Shown piece by piece: positions 18,705-27,286 of a stretch of 64,000 bases of DNA (position 1 is its first letter; each line of letters starts with the position of its first letter). The translations under genes were made by a program, and so were the position numbers. The notes below the pieces were generated by a model. That model worked only from the letters and a program-made list of their open reading frames with translations, was not told the origin of the DNA and ran no database searches. Source of the DNA: Deinococcales bacterium (lineage in GTDB: Bacteria; Deinococcota; Deinococci; Deinococcales; JAAFIG01); NCBI GenBank assembly GCA_013298595.1, contig JAAFIG010000015.1, positions 21,191-85,190 of the forward strand, written 5' to 3'.

Positions 18705-19453
18705 TTTATTTTCTCGAGAATAGTTGGAATAGGCTTAAAGTCTACGATGCCAATTAAATCACGGTCAAAAAAGTATTCTTGCCCAAGGTACTTCGCAATT
18801 TCTTTCTGAATCAGAATCACGATCTCGAGGGGTTGGTTTTCATCATCAATTTGGAAACCAAAGTAATTTGTGTCCTTGAAATATTCAAGATTTGGGAAGA
18901 CTGTTTTCATACCCTCCAGTTTTTCTTGAGAGAAGAATTCAATAATTTCGGGACCAAAAACAGTAAATGAATAGATACCAGGAAGATACTTAGAAAACTC
19001 GGTTCTCGAAGTGCCCACTGCGCCAATGCCTACTACGTTACTATCTTTGTAAGTTACTTTATGATGCTTAATCTTATACTCTTCTTCGCTGTATCCTGAA
19101 AGCAAAATGAAATTAATTTCGTTTACTATTTCAATTAAAATAGATTTTAAATCTTTTATTTTAGTTTTTTGAGATAGAAAATAAAGAACTGATTTTACTT
19201 TTTTATTAATTTCATCAAACCAAATTAAACTTTTTTGATCGAAGTTTAGATAAAAATTGTAAGAATTGTAAAAAAAACTCGCTATTTCGGATACATTATT
19301 AGCATTGAAGTTAAACTTCAAATCTTCTGTATCGCCATAATTACTAGGTTTATATTTACTAATAAATTTTTCATTTATCAAAAGTTTTAAATTACTTTCC
19401 TCAAACAAATTTTGTTGAGTATAAAGTCGAATTTTATACGGAAACTCAATCAT
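18701..19453 (-). CDS. Putative immunity protein of the detached toxin-tip gene
   Basis: This 250-residue, very AT-rich gene (many Lys, Asn, Ile and Phe) overlaps the stop of the toxin-tip gene by 8 bases, the usual layout of toxin and immunity pairs. I recognise no named family with certainty; the acidic C-terminal part (NYFGFQIDDENQPLEIVI) is reminiscent of Imm52-like proteins. It has almost no CTCGAG motifs (one near its end), unlike older genes of this genome. That and its base composition point to recent transfer together with the toxin. Confidence 0.6.
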   Translation of the reverse strand: MIEFPYKIRLYTQQNLFEESNLKLLINEKFISKYKPSNYGDTEDLKFNFNANNVSEIASFFYNSYNFYLNFDQKSLIWFDEINKKVKSVLYFLSQKTKIKDLKSILIEIVNEINFILLSGYSEEEYKIKHHKVTYKDSNVVGIGAVGTSRTEFSKYLPGIYSFTVFGPEIIEFFSQEKLEGMKTVFPNLEYFKDTNYFGFQIDDENQPLEIVILIQKEIAKYLGQEYFFDRDLIGIVDFKPIPTILEKIK

Positions 19454-20555
19454 TTTTATCCTCTAAAATCGGTCTGACTTCACCACCATCTGATGCAGTT
19501 ATGGCTATCCGAAGAGGTTCTGAAACCACAGTGCTTTTTCTAACTACTAAATCGAAAGCAATTGATCCACCTGTGTCAACAGCATCACCATTTTCCTTGA
19601 ATATACCTTGACCTCTGGCTATTAAAGCTATTGTTTTCATCTGGTCATCATTACTTTGACGTTTTACATCTTTCACATCACCCACAACAACACCAGGGGT
19701 AAAGAAGTCGGGAATTGCCCTTCCTTTTTCATTTCCAGCTCGATCTTTAGCAATGAAAAGAGTGTTGTTTTTCGTCACACTTCGTCCAGTTGCTTTGTTA
19801 TACAAAGCAATCGAATCTGTTTCACCAGATTTACCTAGTTTCCTCGAGGCTCGACCCGCAATATAAGCTCGGAAACCCAGTTTATTCAATCCAGCAGTTT
19901 CTCGTATTTCAAAATCAGTTACGTAGCGTTGATCCACAGTTGGTTCTATTTTCTTTAATTCCTCGAGTGACGCTATTGGGTTAGCTTTTAGGCTTTCAAG
20001 ATGAGCTGTTACTTTTGCTGGGTAAATTGCAGTAATAATTGTTTCGGAGGCAATAAATTGATAATTAAATCCTAAACCATTTTTGATGACATTAACGCTT
20101 TTGAACACATTATGTTTTGACTTGGTTTGGCTTGCAATACCTCGAGCTAGGTCAAGAGTAAAACTCGCATCTCCTTTTAAGCCTTCAAGCACAGCTTTTT
20201 CGGTACTTTGTAAGTATTTAATACCGATAGCAACTTTGCTATCGTGCGTGTCATCACTGGTTTTATCGTCTGTGAATGACTTGATTCTTGAGGTTTTTGC
20301 TCCAAATTTAGTGGCAAAAGTCTTAAAAGCACTTAATGACTTAGTTACTCGAGAATCAGGCTTTGTTGCTATGCTTGCAACTGGTTTAGTGGCACTTGGT
20401 TTTGTTGTAACTAGCTTAGAAGAGCCTTTATCTATTACTAACCTATCAATCACACGCTTGTTCCCATTTGCTATGTCAGGTAAGCTCGAGGTAGAGCAGT
20501 TGAGCATTACTATTTTGAGTATTTTGAAATTTAGCATTATTCTTGTTTCAACCAT
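19446..20555 (-). CDS. Detached polymorphic-toxin tip, Tox-REase-7-like nuclease domain
   Basis: This 369-residue frame begins with a short hydrophobic, lipobox-like run (IVMLNCS) that may be fortuitous. It continues with a TKP-rich linker and the pre-toxin segment SLSAFKTFATKFG...FTDDKTSDDTHDSKVA. This is the same segment that precedes the HNH tip in carrier B. The C-terminal domain (about 230-369) has RAIPDFFTPGVVVGDVKDVK, a D...D/E-x-K restriction-nuclease pattern, then QMKTIALIARG and FDLVVRKST. This matches the Tox-REase-7 style. It lacks DUF4157, so it is a displaced tip cassette that could be activated by recombination into a carrier. Overlaps with the genes on both sides keep the array compact. 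Confidence 0.7.
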   Translation of the reverse strand: MVETRIMLNFKILKIVMLNCSTSSLPDIANGNKRVIDRLVIDKGSSKLVTTKPSATKPVASIATKPDSRVTKSLSAFKTFATKFGAKTSRIKSFTDDKTSDDTHDSKVAIGIKYLQSTEKAVLEGLKGDASFTLDLARGIASQTKSKHNVFKSVNVIKNGLGFNYQFIASETIITAIYPAKVTAHLESLKANPIASLEELKKIEPTVDQRYVTDFEIRETAGLNKLGFRAYIAGRASRKLGKSGETDSIALYNKATGRSVTKNNTLFIAKDRAGNEKGRAIPDFFTPGVVVGDVKDVKRQSNDDQMKTIALIARGQGIFKENGDAVDTGGSIAFDLVVRKSTVVSEPLRIAITASDGGEVRPILEDKND

Positions 20556-21100
20556 TGGTTGCTATCTGCGTCCCAATAAAATTTCCCACCTTCTAAATCA
20601 GATAAAAATTGCTCAAGCCAAGCACGATAGCTTGGAGCTATCCATTCATTTGGTGAACTATCTCTCCACCAACTAAATATTTGTCCAACCCGACCATCAA
20701 CATCAGGGTCAAGATCCACACATAAAAAATTACCACCATCACCAGCAAATGGAATCCATTTAGAATTCCAAATTTGTGGTTTAATTGGACCAACGGAATC
20801 ACCTTCGTCAAGATCAATACCCGATTCAACAAGATCAGGAGCTACTTCATTATTCATCAAAGAATAATGATCAATAATCTCATCAATTGAAAATATTGCA
20901 AATTGGTAGTAAAAAACAGGAGTAGAAAATTTTTGACCATTCACTACTCGAAGTGACTCAAAAAAATCATCAACTCTAATGGAAATCAAAAGTTCTAGCT
21001 TTGTGAGTTCAACATCTGCTGCTCCAATTGCAAGGTTTTCTAAAGAAGGATGATGTAAGACTCCTAATTGTTGTTTAATTCTTTCCCAAATATCATTCAT
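20537..21100 (-). CDS. SUKH (SMI1/KNR4)-family immunity protein
   Basis: This 187-residue protein has the SUKH superfamily pattern. An N-terminal amphipathic region contains Glu and Leu repeats, and the core WIPFAGDGGNFLCVDLDPDVDGRVGQIFSWW is diagnostic, followed by an acidic C-terminal helix. SUKH proteins neutralise nuclease toxins of polymorphic systems. It starts 3 bases after the end of the HNH-tipped carrier B gene, so it is the obvious cognate immunity gene. No CTCGAG occurs in it, which contrasts with the older parts of the carrier gene. Confidence 0.82.
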   Translation of the reverse strand: MNDIWERIKQQLGVLHHPSLENLAIGAADVELTKLELLISIRVDDFFESLRVVNGQKFSTPVFYYQFAIFSIDEIIDHYSLMNNEVAPDLVESGIDLDEGDSVGPIKPQIWNSKWIPFAGDGGNFLCVDLDPDVDGRVGQIFSWWRDSSPNEWIAPSYRAWLEQFLSDLEGGKFYWDADSNQWLKQE

Positions 21101-21102
21101 AA

Positions 21103-24100
21103 TTAACCTGTTCTAACTGAGTTGATTTTGAACCAAATTTGTCGAGTAGGTTTACTTTTTACGAAATCCCGAAGTTGATGCACTTTAATGGACTTGCCAT
21201 TTTTCAATGTAATACTTGTCTTGTCTAACTTTGAACCAGCCCCAGTATTAATTTTATAGTCAAGAAACCATAAATTGCTTAACATATCCTGACCACCAAG
21301 TTGGATCTCATGAACGTGATCACCTTGTAATTTGTCCTTAGTTGATTGGAAACCAAACTTTTCAAATATGCTGTTAAATGAACCACCACCAGGAGTTGTA
21401 GTACCTGTGGGTGCTAAAGGACCAATTACAGTTCCAATATCTAATTGCCATTGACTAGCAAGACCTACAGTCTCTCCAGTTGGAAGCGTATAACTTCCAT
21501 GCGGGTCTAATTTCTGAACCACAACATTATTGTCTTTTTCTTGTTTTTCATAAAGTTCTTTTAGTTTAGCTTGAGACATTGTTCCTCTAGCATGTTGGTC
21601 TCCTATGTAAATACTAGGATAATCTTTGCTGGCTGGTTTCGCCCAATCTAATGGGAATGGATTGGCTCGAGTTCCCTCATTTGCTGCTGGCTCGAGATCA
21701 CTGGTATATGGTGGTCTTCGTAAACTTGCAGCACTACTATGCGAACCAACGGATGCTGTCCAATTGTATGTCACTTTATTTGTACTTTCATCTGCTACAG
21801 CTTGAAGTGATTTAAAGATACTATGATTCTGTTTAGTTGTAGCTGCTACTGTCTTTGCATCTTCAATACTTATCAGACCATCTTTAACATATTTTTGCTC
21901 GTTAGTCTCGAGTGCGTTTAATCCTCGAGCGACTTTTTCATCGTGAGCATCATCACTGGTTTTATCATCTGTGAATTTCAGAATACGTTTAGCTTCTACT
22001 CCAAATTGTTTAGCAAAAGTCTGAAAAACACTTAATGATTTGGCTTTTTTACTATCTGTTGTACTCGAGGTAACTGGTTTTGTACCCGTTACTGGTTTTG
22101 TAGTCACTGGCTTGGTGCTGCTCGAGGTTACTTTTGCCAGTAAAGGACGTGCTTTGTCTGCAATGAATTTTACGAGCTTATCAAGTGCTGTTGAAATCTT
22201 ATCTTGAATGGTTTTGAGAACATCCCTAATTTTGCCACCTATTTTTCCCAGACCAGCAAAATTGGCGAGTAAACCAATACCAACGGGTAAGAATTTCTTA
22301 ATTGTACTTGAGATTCGTTCAGCCGCAGAATCAATTTTGCCATCTACAATATCAGCCATCGAATTGGTAATCCCTGATATAACATCAGCGAATTGCTTGG
22401 CTTTGTCGATAATAAAACTCACCATATCAAAAATCTTGATACCAAGAGTAATCAAACCGCCACCCGGAATAAAAAGCCCTGCAATTGTAGCCATAGCTTT
22501 CTTTATTAAGGTTTCAACAAGGAATTTCTTAATACCATCAAAAATAATGGGTTTTAATCCGTTTGCTTTTTCAGCATACTGCATTACTGTTCCAGCTAAT
22601 CCATTCTTTGAAACGCTACCCATTAAATCACTAACACCACCACCTAGTGTTTCTAATCGAGCAACATTTTGTACTCCAATTTCTTTCCCTAAACGAGCCT
22701 TGAAAGCATTTTGGTCTAAACCAGCAGCTTGTAAACCAAGAGAAACTACACCTTGAGTGTCAAATTTAGCAGGTAGGGTAACACCCGTTCCACTCATTGA
22801 ACCTGTTAAGAACGAAATCATACCTGCTTCGAGATTTCCCACCAAATTATCATTGAAAAGCTTAAATCCTTTTTTAATAGCATCAACTAGATGACTAACA
22901 AATGCCCCAGGATGACTAAAGACTTTACCTACTTGTTTGCCAATTCTTTGCAACCATGCTAATACGCTTTTACCACCAGGCAATCTGCCAATAGTGTTCT
23001 TGAGGACATACTCTCCAGCATTCGCTAAATTAGTTAAAACGGTATCTGCAACTCCTGCAACTCCATCGGTAAACGCACCACCAGCACCGCTATTAACAAC
23101 GAATTTCCCCGATAAACTTTTAGCAAAAGTTTCGCTAGGTAACCAAATAGCAAAGTTTTTTAGGGCTTTCACTTCATCCCAACCAGCGTTAGCATTAGGT
23201 TTCGGGAGTGCTTCAGGGTTTAAGTAACTTAACGCAGCTATCATCTTATGTCGTTGAGCGACTTTAAGATTACCTTCCATATTTGCATAATTCTTAATCA
23301 CTAATTGCGAGGCATTATCACCTTCTCCCACAACAACCATCCGCGCTCCAGGTTCAGGCGCAACACGTACTAAGTTTCTTGAGAGATAACCAATTTTGCC
23401 ATCTAAAGCTCGGGCTTTATACCAAGTTGGCGCTTTAGGGTCTATTTCTACAAAGAATAATGCTTTTTGTGGGTAATGAAAGAGTTCTTTGCTGCTAGTA
23501 CTGGCTTTTTCTCGGAGTTTTACGCCTGTGTTATCAAATGCTCCTGCCATCGCGGGCAGTGGAATATTACGAGGGTTGGATTTATCCACAAAACCAGTTG
23601 TTGCAGAATTTGGGGTTGCGCCTTTAGCAGGGTCGCGTTGCAGTGTCAATGGTTTCTCGAGGCTGCGTTGAATGTTGTTGATATAAGCTCGAGGTCTCGA
23701 GGTTGGTGTTTGATTCTCAAGTTTTGGTTTAAGCATGTAATCATTGAAATTATTGACTTTTTGCTCAAGAGTCGCTTTGTTACTCACAGCTTTTTGACCC
23801 TCAGCTTGAGCAGCACTTTCTAAACTTGCACTCGAGTCAATTCCAGCACTAACAAGTCCACTTGCTTGTTGAATAGTGTGAGTGACTTCGTGAGCTAAGA
23901 GTTCAAATCCACTGCTCGAGGTTGGATCAAATTTACCTGTTTGAAAGAAAATGTGTTTCCCAGTCGTAAAAGCAATCGCATTGGCTTTCTTAGCTAATAC
24001 ATTGGCTGTGCTATCCGTATGCACTCGGATTTGACTTAAATCAGTATTAAAGTGAGCTTCGAGTAAGCGTTGAACACCTTTCTCGAGTGGCACACCATTA

Positions 24101-25230
24101 TTGAATTCAGCACTGATTCTATCCGCTAAACTCGAGGTATCAGTTTCTTGGGTTTCAACTAGAAAAGCTTGTCTTTGTAACTCGAGGTTAGCATCACTGA
24201 TTTCTAAAGCTCTTTGAATCTCGAGTGAAAGGGCTGGGCTGGTGTGTAATGCACTCATCACACCTGTTCGCACGGTTTTATTGGCGATTGGGTCAGTGAA
24301 TCGTTGAATAGCATTGGTTAGTTGAGTGGTATCAAAACCAGTAGCTCGAGCGGTTCGGACTAAGTTTGTTCCAGCTGGTTTCAGAGTTTGAATAGTATGA
24401 ATTTCTTGATCTGCAACTCGAGTGGGTTTTGATTGGTTGACTTGGTCTATGAAGTATTGACTCATTGCAGCTAGTGGATTAGTTTTAACATCAAAAGCTG
24501 GTTGGCGTAGATTGTTCATGTGTAAAGCAGCGTTTTGTTGTTGACGTTGAGCAACTCGAGTGCTGTAGGCTAAGCGTAATTCTCGAGCTTTTCGGGCTTG
24601 GCTGGGTTCTGCACTCAGGGGATTAGTGGGTTTACTCAAGTTTTGTAAAATACGGGTTTTACGTTGTTCGAGCAGTGTTTTCTGCTCGAGATGAGATGAT
24701 TCAAGATTTGCTGACTCGAGACTAGCAATCGCGGGTGGTTGAATGGTTTGGGTTGGTGTTTGAACTTCAAGTTTTTGCTCAGGGGTATACTCTCGGAAAC
24801 GTACAGGTGTAAAACCCAGTGGGCGTTGCATACGCGTCACTGGTGTGAATTCAGGGTTTTCAATCACTGGTTTTCTGAGATGCACTCGAGTGATACCATC
24901 ATCTGGTTTTGGTTGCAGAGGTGTTGCTTGGTTTTGTAGAGCAATTTGTGTTGCTTGATACGCTTCTAAAGCTCGAGTTGCTTGGGGTGTGATTGGGCGG
25001 TATGGGAATCTGGGATTTGTGTAATCCATTAGTTTTAAGGGTTTATGACGTGAACTTCGTTGCTCGAGTTCACTTTCTGTGAATGGTTGATTATCATAAT
25101 GTGCGTCGTGTAAGAAATCGTAATCGTGTTGTGGATGCTCGTGGAATTCAGGATGGACATGATTTTTTTGTTGCACTCGAGGTTCTTGCACGGTTGGTTT
25201 TTCAAGTTTTTTCTTGCGTTCCAACAACAT
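21103..25230 (-). CDS. DUF4157 (eCIS-core) carrier B with HNH-type nuclease tip
   Basis: This 1375-residue modular toxin has, in order: a Gln/Arg-rich helical region (1-400); DUF4157 with HEVTH at about 447-451; an SH3-like segment at about 555-640 (VKLREKAS...WYKARALDGKIGYLSRNLV); Gly/Ala-rich hydrophobic helices at about 690-1040 that may insert in membranes; a TKPV-rich linker; the pre-toxin segment SLSVFQTFAKQFG; and a C-terminal HNH-like nuclease with GDHVHEIQLGGQDMLSNLWFLD near 1300-1325. The DUF4157 segment matches carrier A almost residue for residue. The N-terminus is not a signal peptide, in line with loading into a contractile injection particle rather than Sec export. The gene's middle and tip have long CTCGAG-free stretches. 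Confidence 0.85.
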   Translation of the reverse strand: MLLERKKKLEKPTVQEPRVQQKNHVHPEFHEHPQHDYDFLHDAHYDNQPFTESELEQRSSRHKPLKLMDYTNPRFPYRPITPQATRALEAYQATQIALQNQATPLQPKPDDGITRVHLRKPVIENPEFTPVTRMQRPLGFTPVRFREYTPEQKLEVQTPTQTIQPPAIASLESANLESSHLEQKTLLEQRKTRILQNLSKPTNPLSAEPSQARKARELRLAYSTRVAQRQQQNAALHMNNLRQPAFDVKTNPLAAMSQYFIDQVNQSKPTRVADQEIHTIQTLKPAGTNLVRTARATGFDTTQLTNAIQRFTDPIANKTVRTGVMSALHTSPALSLEIQRALEISDANLELQRQAFLVETQETDTSSLADRISAEFNNGVPLEKGVQRLLEAHFNTDLSQIRVHTDSTANVLAKKANAIAFTTGKHIFFQTGKFDPTSSSGFELLAHEVTHTIQQASGLVSAGIDSSASLESAAQAEGQKAVSNKATLEQKVNNFNDYMLKPKLENQTPTSRPRAYINNIQRSLEKPLTLQRDPAKGATPNSATTGFVDKSNPRNIPLPAMAGAFDNTGVKLREKASTSSKELFHYPQKALFFVEIDPKAPTWYKARALDGKIGYLSRNLVRVAPEPGARMVVVGEGDNASQLVIKNYANMEGNLKVAQRHKMIAALSYLNPEALPKPNANAGWDEVKALKNFAIWLPSETFAKSLSGKFVVNSGAGGAFTDGVAGVADTVLTNLANAGEYVLKNTIGRLPGGKSVLAWLQRIGKQVGKVFSHPGAFVSHLVDAIKKGFKLFNDNLVGNLEAGMISFLTGSMSGTGVTLPAKFDTQGVVSLGLQAAGLDQNAFKARLGKEIGVQNVARLETLGGGVSDLMGSVSKNGLAGTVMQYAEKANGLKPIIFDGIKKFLVETLIKKAMATIAGLFIPGGGLITLGIKIFDMVSFIIDKAKQFADVISGITNSMADIVDGKIDSAAERISSTIKKFLPVGIGLLANFAGLGKIGGKIRDVLKTIQDKISTALDKLVKFIADKARPLLAKVTSSSTKPVTTKPVTGTKPVTSSTTDSKKAKSLSVFQTFAKQFGVEAKRILKFTDDKTSDDAHDEKVARGLNALETNEQKYVKDGLISIEDAKTVAATTKQNHSIFKSLQAVADESTNKVTYNWTASVGSHSSAASLRRPPYTSDLEPAANEGTRANPFPLDWAKPASKDYPSIYIGDQHARGTMSQAKLKELYEKQEKDNNVVVQKLDPHGSYTLPTGETVGLASQWQLDIGTVIGPLAPTGTTTPGGGSFNSIFEKFGFQSTKDKLQGDHVHEIQLGGQDMLSNLWFLDYKINTGAGSKLDKTSITLKNGKSIKVHQLRDFVKSKPTRQIWFKINSVRTG

Positions 25231-25292
25231 ACTTTACTTTACAACATTAAAACACTTTAGGGGTGATATGTGCAGTTATTACGTTCTAACAG

Positions 25293-25298
25293 TACAAT
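25293..25298 (+). promoter_or_regulatory. -10 element TACAAT of the AAA+ ATPase gene
   Basis: TACAAT ends 6 bases before the ATG at 25305. The carrier B gene starts only 74 bases away on the other strand with its own TAAAGT box, so the two are divergently transcribed from one short control region. Confidence 0.55.
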
Positions 25299-25304
25299 GT
25301 TCTT

Positions 25305-27239
25305 ATGTTAATTGGTACCGATTCGTCTGTTTCAAAAGCGTTTGGTTTTGAAACCATTCAGCAAGCAGCTCAGCATATTTTGAATGCTTCGAGCAATAAT
25401 GTTGTACCTTCGCCGTCTTTGTTTAAAAAAAGAGCTTTTCATGGTACAGCTGTTGAAAGTTTTGCCTTGGCTTTTGGGTTATCTATTTTCGAGCGAGATT
25501 TGCTGGTGTTATTGGCTTGTTTAAATGTCAGTCCAGAATTAGCAACACAGATTGGTTTGGTATCAGGCTCGAATTTGGATTTTACTTCGGCGCTTAGGGT
25601 ACTTGTCAGTCATCCCGAAGATGTACAAGAAGTTTTTTTACCAACAGCCAAATTGCGAAATCATAAGTTTATTTCCTTTGCGGATCAACCACAAACTGTG
25701 TTACCGCATTCACGCCCAATACTCCTAGATGAATGGGCATACCATGCGCTGATTGGTTTGGTAACACTGGATCATCGCCTTAAAACTGTGGTTGCTCCTG
25801 CTAAAGCTTTTGCTGGGTATCTGAGTGATTTGCAGCATGGCATGGTGGCTCGAGCCATAGAAATCATTGCGGCAGATGCTCGTTTTATTGTACAGATTGC
25901 TGGGGCAGAAACCGAAATGCGTTCGCATTTAGCCGCCGCCATAGCTCAGGGTTTGGAGTGCTCGTTATTTGAATTAAATGTCTCGAGATTAGATATGGTT
26001 TCAATTGATGATTTTGCTGTGCGTTGGAATCGTTTTGCTCGGCTTAAAAAAGCTATTTTACTATTAAATATTGGCGATTTTGCTGTTGGCGAAACCACAG
26101 AAAAAAACGTACAGCTCGAAGCAGCTCGAGTTTTTGTGCAGCAACTCGAGGGAACTGTTTTTATCACTAGCCGAGTTGCTTTAACTTGGGGTCGTGATAC
26201 TGTGACTTTTGAAGTTAAACGCCCGAGTACCCTCGAGCAACGTGCTTTGTGGCGTGCTCGGTTTGATGTTTCGGTCTTATCGGATGCGGATATTGTGGAT
26301 TTAACAGCCCAGTTTGATTTTACAGGAGCACAAATTGAACGGGTTACTTCGGATTCGTTGGGTAGTGATGCCGCACTGCTGCGAGATACCTTATGGGATT
26401 CAGGATTAGCCTTACTGCGCCCTGCACTCGAGGGTTTAACACAACGCATCGAGCCTGCTGAGCGTGCCAGTTGGTCTAATTTAATTTTACCTGAACGCGA
26501 ATTAAATACCCTAAAACGTTTAGTGACACACGTTCAACAACGTCAACAAGTCTACGAAAATTGGGGATGGAAACAAGATAGCAGCCGTGGTTTTGGGATT
26601 AGTGCTTTGTTTGGTGGCTCGAGTGGTACAGGGAAAACTTTTAGTGCCGAAATTATTGCCAAAGAATTAAAAATGGATTTGCAACGCATTGATTTACCAA
26701 GCATTGTTTCTAAGTACATTGGTGAATCCGAGAAGTTATTATCTAAGTTGTTTGATGCTGCCGAGTATGGTGGTTGTATTTTGTTGTTCGACGAAGCCGA
26801 TGCTATTTTTGGTAAGCGTTCTGAAGTCAAAGACAGCAACGATCGTTATGCCAATCTCGAGGTTAGTTACTTGTTGCAGCGTATGGAAGCTTTTAAAGGC
26901 TTAGTGATTCTGACCACTAACCAAGAAAATAACATGGATTCTGCTTTTTTACGGCGTTTACGTTTTGTGGTGCAATACCCAGTGCCTGATGCTGCGGCTC
27001 GAGCCAATTTATGGCGTGGCATTTTCCCTAAGAACACACCAACCCATCTTTTAGATTATCAGCGTTTAGCGCAACTCGAGGTGAGTGGTGGTAATATTCG
27101 TAATATTGCTTTGAATGCTGCTTTTAATGCTTCTAGTGAAAACAGCCCAATTACCATGAATCATTTATACGAAGTGGCACTCGAGGAAATTCGTAAACTC
27201 AAACGTTTACCAAGACCAACTGAATTTGTGGGTTGGTAG
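25305..27239 (+). CDS. AAA+ ATPase of the eCIS-associated type
   Basis: This 644-residue AAA+ protein has a degenerate N-terminal half (1-390) and a complete C-terminal ATPase. Walker A GGSSGTGKT is at about 437-445, Walker B GCILLFDEADAIFGKR near 490-505, sensor/arginine-finger region MDSAFLRRLRFVVQYP, and a C-terminal lid with GGNIRNIALNAAF. This layout is that of the ATPase conserved in extracellular contractile injection (Afp15/Pvc15-like) loci, thought to help toxin loading or particle assembly. Its divergent position beside a DUF4157 carrier supports that role. No sheath, tube or baseplate gene follows, so the structural genes must lie elsewhere or be absent. Confidence 0.85.
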   Translation: MLIGTDSSVSKAFGFETIQQAAQHILNASSNNVVPSPSLFKKRAFHGTAVESFALAFGLSIFERDLLVLLACLNVSPELATQIGLVSGSNLDFTSALRVLVSHPEDVQEVFLPTAKLRNHKFISFADQPQTVLPHSRPILLDEWAYHALIGLVTLDHRLKTVVAPAKAFAGYLSDLQHGMVARAIEIIAADARFIVQIAGAETEMRSHLAAAIAQGLECSLFELNVSRLDMVSIDDFAVRWNRFARLKKAILLLNIGDFAVGETTEKNVQLEAARVFVQQLEGTVFITSRVALTWGRDTVTFEVKRPSTLEQRALWRARFDVSVLSDADIVDLTAQFDFTGAQIERVTSDSLGSDAALLRDTLWDSGLALLRPALEGLTQRIEPAERASWSNLILPERELNTLKRLVTHVQQRQQVYENWGWKQDSSRGFGISALFGGSSGTGKTFSAEIIAKELKMDLQRIDLPSIVSKYIGESEKLLSKLFDAAEYGGCILLFDEADAIFGKRSEVKDSNDRYANLEVSYLLQRMEAFKGLVILTTNQENNMDSAFLRRLRFVVQYPVPDAAARANLWRGIFPKNTPTHLLDYQRLAQLEVSGGNIRNIALNAAFNASSENSPITMNHLYEVALEEIRKLKRLPRPTEFVGW

Positions 27240-27286
27240 CTCGAGGTTGATTCTGTACGCGCAGAATGTTTTATACTGTGTCATTC

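Noticed and set aside
19446..20555. Detached tip read as a lipoprotein because of IVMLNCS near its start
   Set aside because: The hydrophobic run is short and the rest matches the carrier linker and nuclease tip; the start is probably just the first ATG in the remnant linker.
20083..20676. 197-codon hydrophobic plus-strand frame
   Set aside because: It covers the antisense of the detached toxin tip and the SUKH gene; both sense proteins have recognisable domains.
22208..22756. 182-codon plus-strand frame opposite carrier B
   Set aside because: Antisense of the Gly/Ala-rich helical region; its Ile/Pro/Ser pattern is that of a shadow.
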